From Actinostola sp. cb2023 (lineage: Eukaryota > Cnidaria > Anthozoa > Actiniaria > Actinostolidae), in assembly GCA_033675265.1 (NCBI GenBank), contig JAUJYZ010000125.1, forward strand, positions 392,501-456,500: a stretch of 64,000 nucleotides of DNA, read 5' to 3'. Position 1 is the stretch's first letter, and every line of letters starts with the position of its first letter. Positions 61,816 to 64,000 of this stretch are shown here, piece after piece. A program made the position numbers and the translations under genes. The notes beneath the pieces were generated by a model. The model was given only the letters and a program-made list of their open reading frames with translations. It searched no databases and was not told the origin of the DNA.

Positions 61816-62194
61816 AATAACTCCCCCCCCCCCCCCCCTAAAGTTGTGTAATAATTGTTTGCCAATTGTCAGCACTGACTACTCAAAACGTGAACTGCAA
61901 AAAACAATAATAAAAAAAACAAAGCACAAAACAAACAAGAATTTTTTTTCTTGGAATTGCTAAGGGCAGTCCGGTATGCTACAATACTGCAGATCGTGGT
62001 CAGATATAGAAAATTCCGCCCACTTCAACAACCAATCAGAGAGTGCGATTTCTTATCAGATACCAGACCGGAAATAAATAAGTCTGTAATATTTGGTGCC
62101 AGGGATAAATCCTCATAGCATGTCTTGGTTATTTTCAAATAGTTTATACAGCAATTTGCAAAAATTCTGTAAAATCTAATATATCGATATATAT

Positions 62195-62877
62195 ACCGTA
62201 TTCACCGGCGTATAAGCCGCACTCGCAGATAAGCCGCACCCCGAGTTTGGCAACGCAAATCTTGGAAAAAAAAGTTTTTTTCTACATTACATGCTTTGCG
62301 TTATCGGACGTAAACTCCCAGAGAATACTTCAAAGGCTCTGAGGCTTACCAATAATCTTAGCTTTGTAATAGACTATTAAGACTAATCATAAAAACACTT
62401 TTTCAATGGAATTCTTTACCACAAATCACGATCCAATACCACCCTATGACTGATTCCACCAACTTTCGGCATTATCAGTTCTAAAATCTAAGGTTCATTA
62501 GCGTGCACGTGAGAATGAGACACTTGATTGACACATGTTGTGTTAGCACGTGAACCAACCCGGCATCAATGAAAAACACTTTAGCAAACCGTTAGGTCTT
62601 GTAGTAAAACCGTTAGCACGATTGTTATTAAAACTGTCTGAAAAAGCGTTAGCACCCGTTAAATGCTTGTTTAACGTCTAACCAACCGCCAATGCTTTTA
62701 GGAGTAACTAATAGTAATAAACACACGAATGATGTGCGTACTCTTTTATACTTTTATGTTAATTCTATGTAAATTTATGGCACGAATTCACGATGTTCTC
62801 GCAGATAAGCCGCACCCCCAACTTTGGATCGCGATTTTCGGGAAAAAAGTGTGGCTTATACGCCGGTGAATACGGTA
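62195..62877. mobile_element. MITE with TACCGTATTCACCGGCG ends
   Basis: TACCGTATTCACCGGCGTAT and its inverse, with a subterminal CGCAGATAAGCCGCACCCC direct element near both ends. About 680 bp without ORF. Confidence 0.8.
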
Positions 62878-64000
62878 TAGTAATTTGCATAATCCAATTC
62901 TTTGATTTTAGCTATTATTAAACCTGAATCTAAACCTAAGTAACCTTTGTAGTGTGTATGTGAAAAAAACAATTGAAAAACATTAACTTTAGAGGGCTTT
63001 TTCAGCCATTTTATGATGAAAATTACCCACAATGCACCCGATATATCGATTGATTTTTACAGAATTTTTGCAAATCGCTGTATATATAATTCTAATAATT
63101 ATTATTGCCCCCGCAGGGTTTCGGCCTCTCCGAGGAGGCATATATTGTAGTCCCTGCGTAATATGTAAATATATATAGTATATAGGGCAAATCTCGATTT
63201 TTCAACTTTACGACCGCAAAGGACCGCTGGGATTGTGACTGGCTGAAATAAACGCAGGCTCACTGTGTTTTATAACTGCACCGATCATCACCGAAAAAAA
63301 CATGATACGTCTTCAGATCCACAATATAAACACACTAAAAACTACTACTCAGAAGCTGAATACCAAAATACTGATGTGCGGAACTCAGAAGCTGAAGGAA
63401 ACATTCTGTCACGAAGAAGAATGTGACGCCATGTTCCGGGCATGTTGGAACCACTCGAGGCAAAAGAAAGCCACCTGATTTTCAAAATGGGCCACAGTAC
63501 ACGGACTATACGAATATTTGTATATCTTAAGGTGCATTTTATGGTTCTTTTCGTCCTTTGTCTTTATCCTATTAGCAGAATATGTAGCATATTTGAAAGG
63601 CATGCTTGTTCGAGCGTGGGTCTAATTGTCTTACAATTTTAAAAGTCATCACATGTGTTCTTGTATGTTATTTTCAAAAAGCTCAAGAATACACAAAATT
63701 GTTTTCGTAGTGAAAATTAAATGCATCGCAGATGTACATCAACAATAATTTGTACTTTAGTTTTTGGTTATATTTACACTTGCATACTCGAGTATCGTAA
63801 ATATAGAAGAGAATACTTGATACATGAATATCGAAGTGAATCTAATTACGCATGCATGCTCTGCCGTGTCACGCAACGAGTGACTAAACAATGTTTTAGT
63901 CACGCTGCGATGCCAAGGGTTTTGCACTATTTTCTGAAATAGTTCCCTAATGTAATTCTTTAGCTAAAATATAAGGATTTTAATTTGTTGTACTCGTTTG

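Larger units (their letters stand above)
61358..64000. other. Right-edge region without recognised exon
   Basis: Expected to be the first RTK-3 intron. I searched the minus strand for a signal-peptide exon ending in phase 1 and found none. Two MITEs are listed separately; 63100-63650 has no recognisable feature. Confidence 0.5.

Overview
The window is animal nuclear DNA. Its genes have many introns with GT-AG borders, it contains Ig-domain receptor tyrosine kinases (RTKs), and it is dense with foldback/MITE-type transposons, minisatellites and (TAA)n runs. Domain content together with many TACATGTA-rich spacers suggests an early-branching metazoan, most likely an anthozoan cnidarian. That placement is inference; no species can be fixed from the sequence alone.

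Layout. (1) 0.6-6.4 kb, minus strand: the 5' half of a PDZD8-like gene (ER anchor plus SMP lipid-transfer domain). It runs off the left edge. (2) 7.1-8.8 kb, plus strand: a small four-exon gene for a 92-residue THEG/SPMAP2-like repeat protein, head to head with PDZD8. (3) 10.4-61.4 kb, minus strand: three tandem RTK genes of the VEGFR/PDGFR type. RTK-1 (10421-26792, 15 coding exons, 1376 aa, 7 Ig domains) and RTK-2 (33612-46128, 11 coding exons, 949 aa, 4 Ig domains) are complete. RTK-3 (48953-61357, 13 exons, at least 1299 aa, 7 Ig domains) lacks its signal-peptide exon, which probably lies beyond the right edge. I rebuilt all exon borders by hand. Phases agree at every junction, and the summed coding lengths of RTK-1, RTK-2 and the THEG-like gene are multiples of three.

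How the receptors relate. Each is predicted to be a single-pass membrane protein: extracellular Ig domains, one membrane segment, a kinase with the expected catalytic motifs, then a tail of two exons. Four kinase exons have nearly identical lengths in all three genes (292/295/292, 302, 194 and 244 nt), so they arose by tandem duplication. They differ in Ig number, in tail length and in one activation-segment residue. All three tails end in a class I PDZ-binding motif (ETNL, ESSV, ESTV).

Introns and spacers hold at least two dozen transposon-like inverted-repeat elements. They include a Tc1-like element with a transposase helix-turn-helix fragment, a piggyBac-like element with a 174-codon ORF, a large element flanked by an 8-bp duplication, and a 1.06-kb near-perfect palindrome. 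A composite MITE in RTK-3 carries a copy of the RTK-2 leader up to its ATG. Several MITEs sit within 10-20 bp of RTK splice sites.
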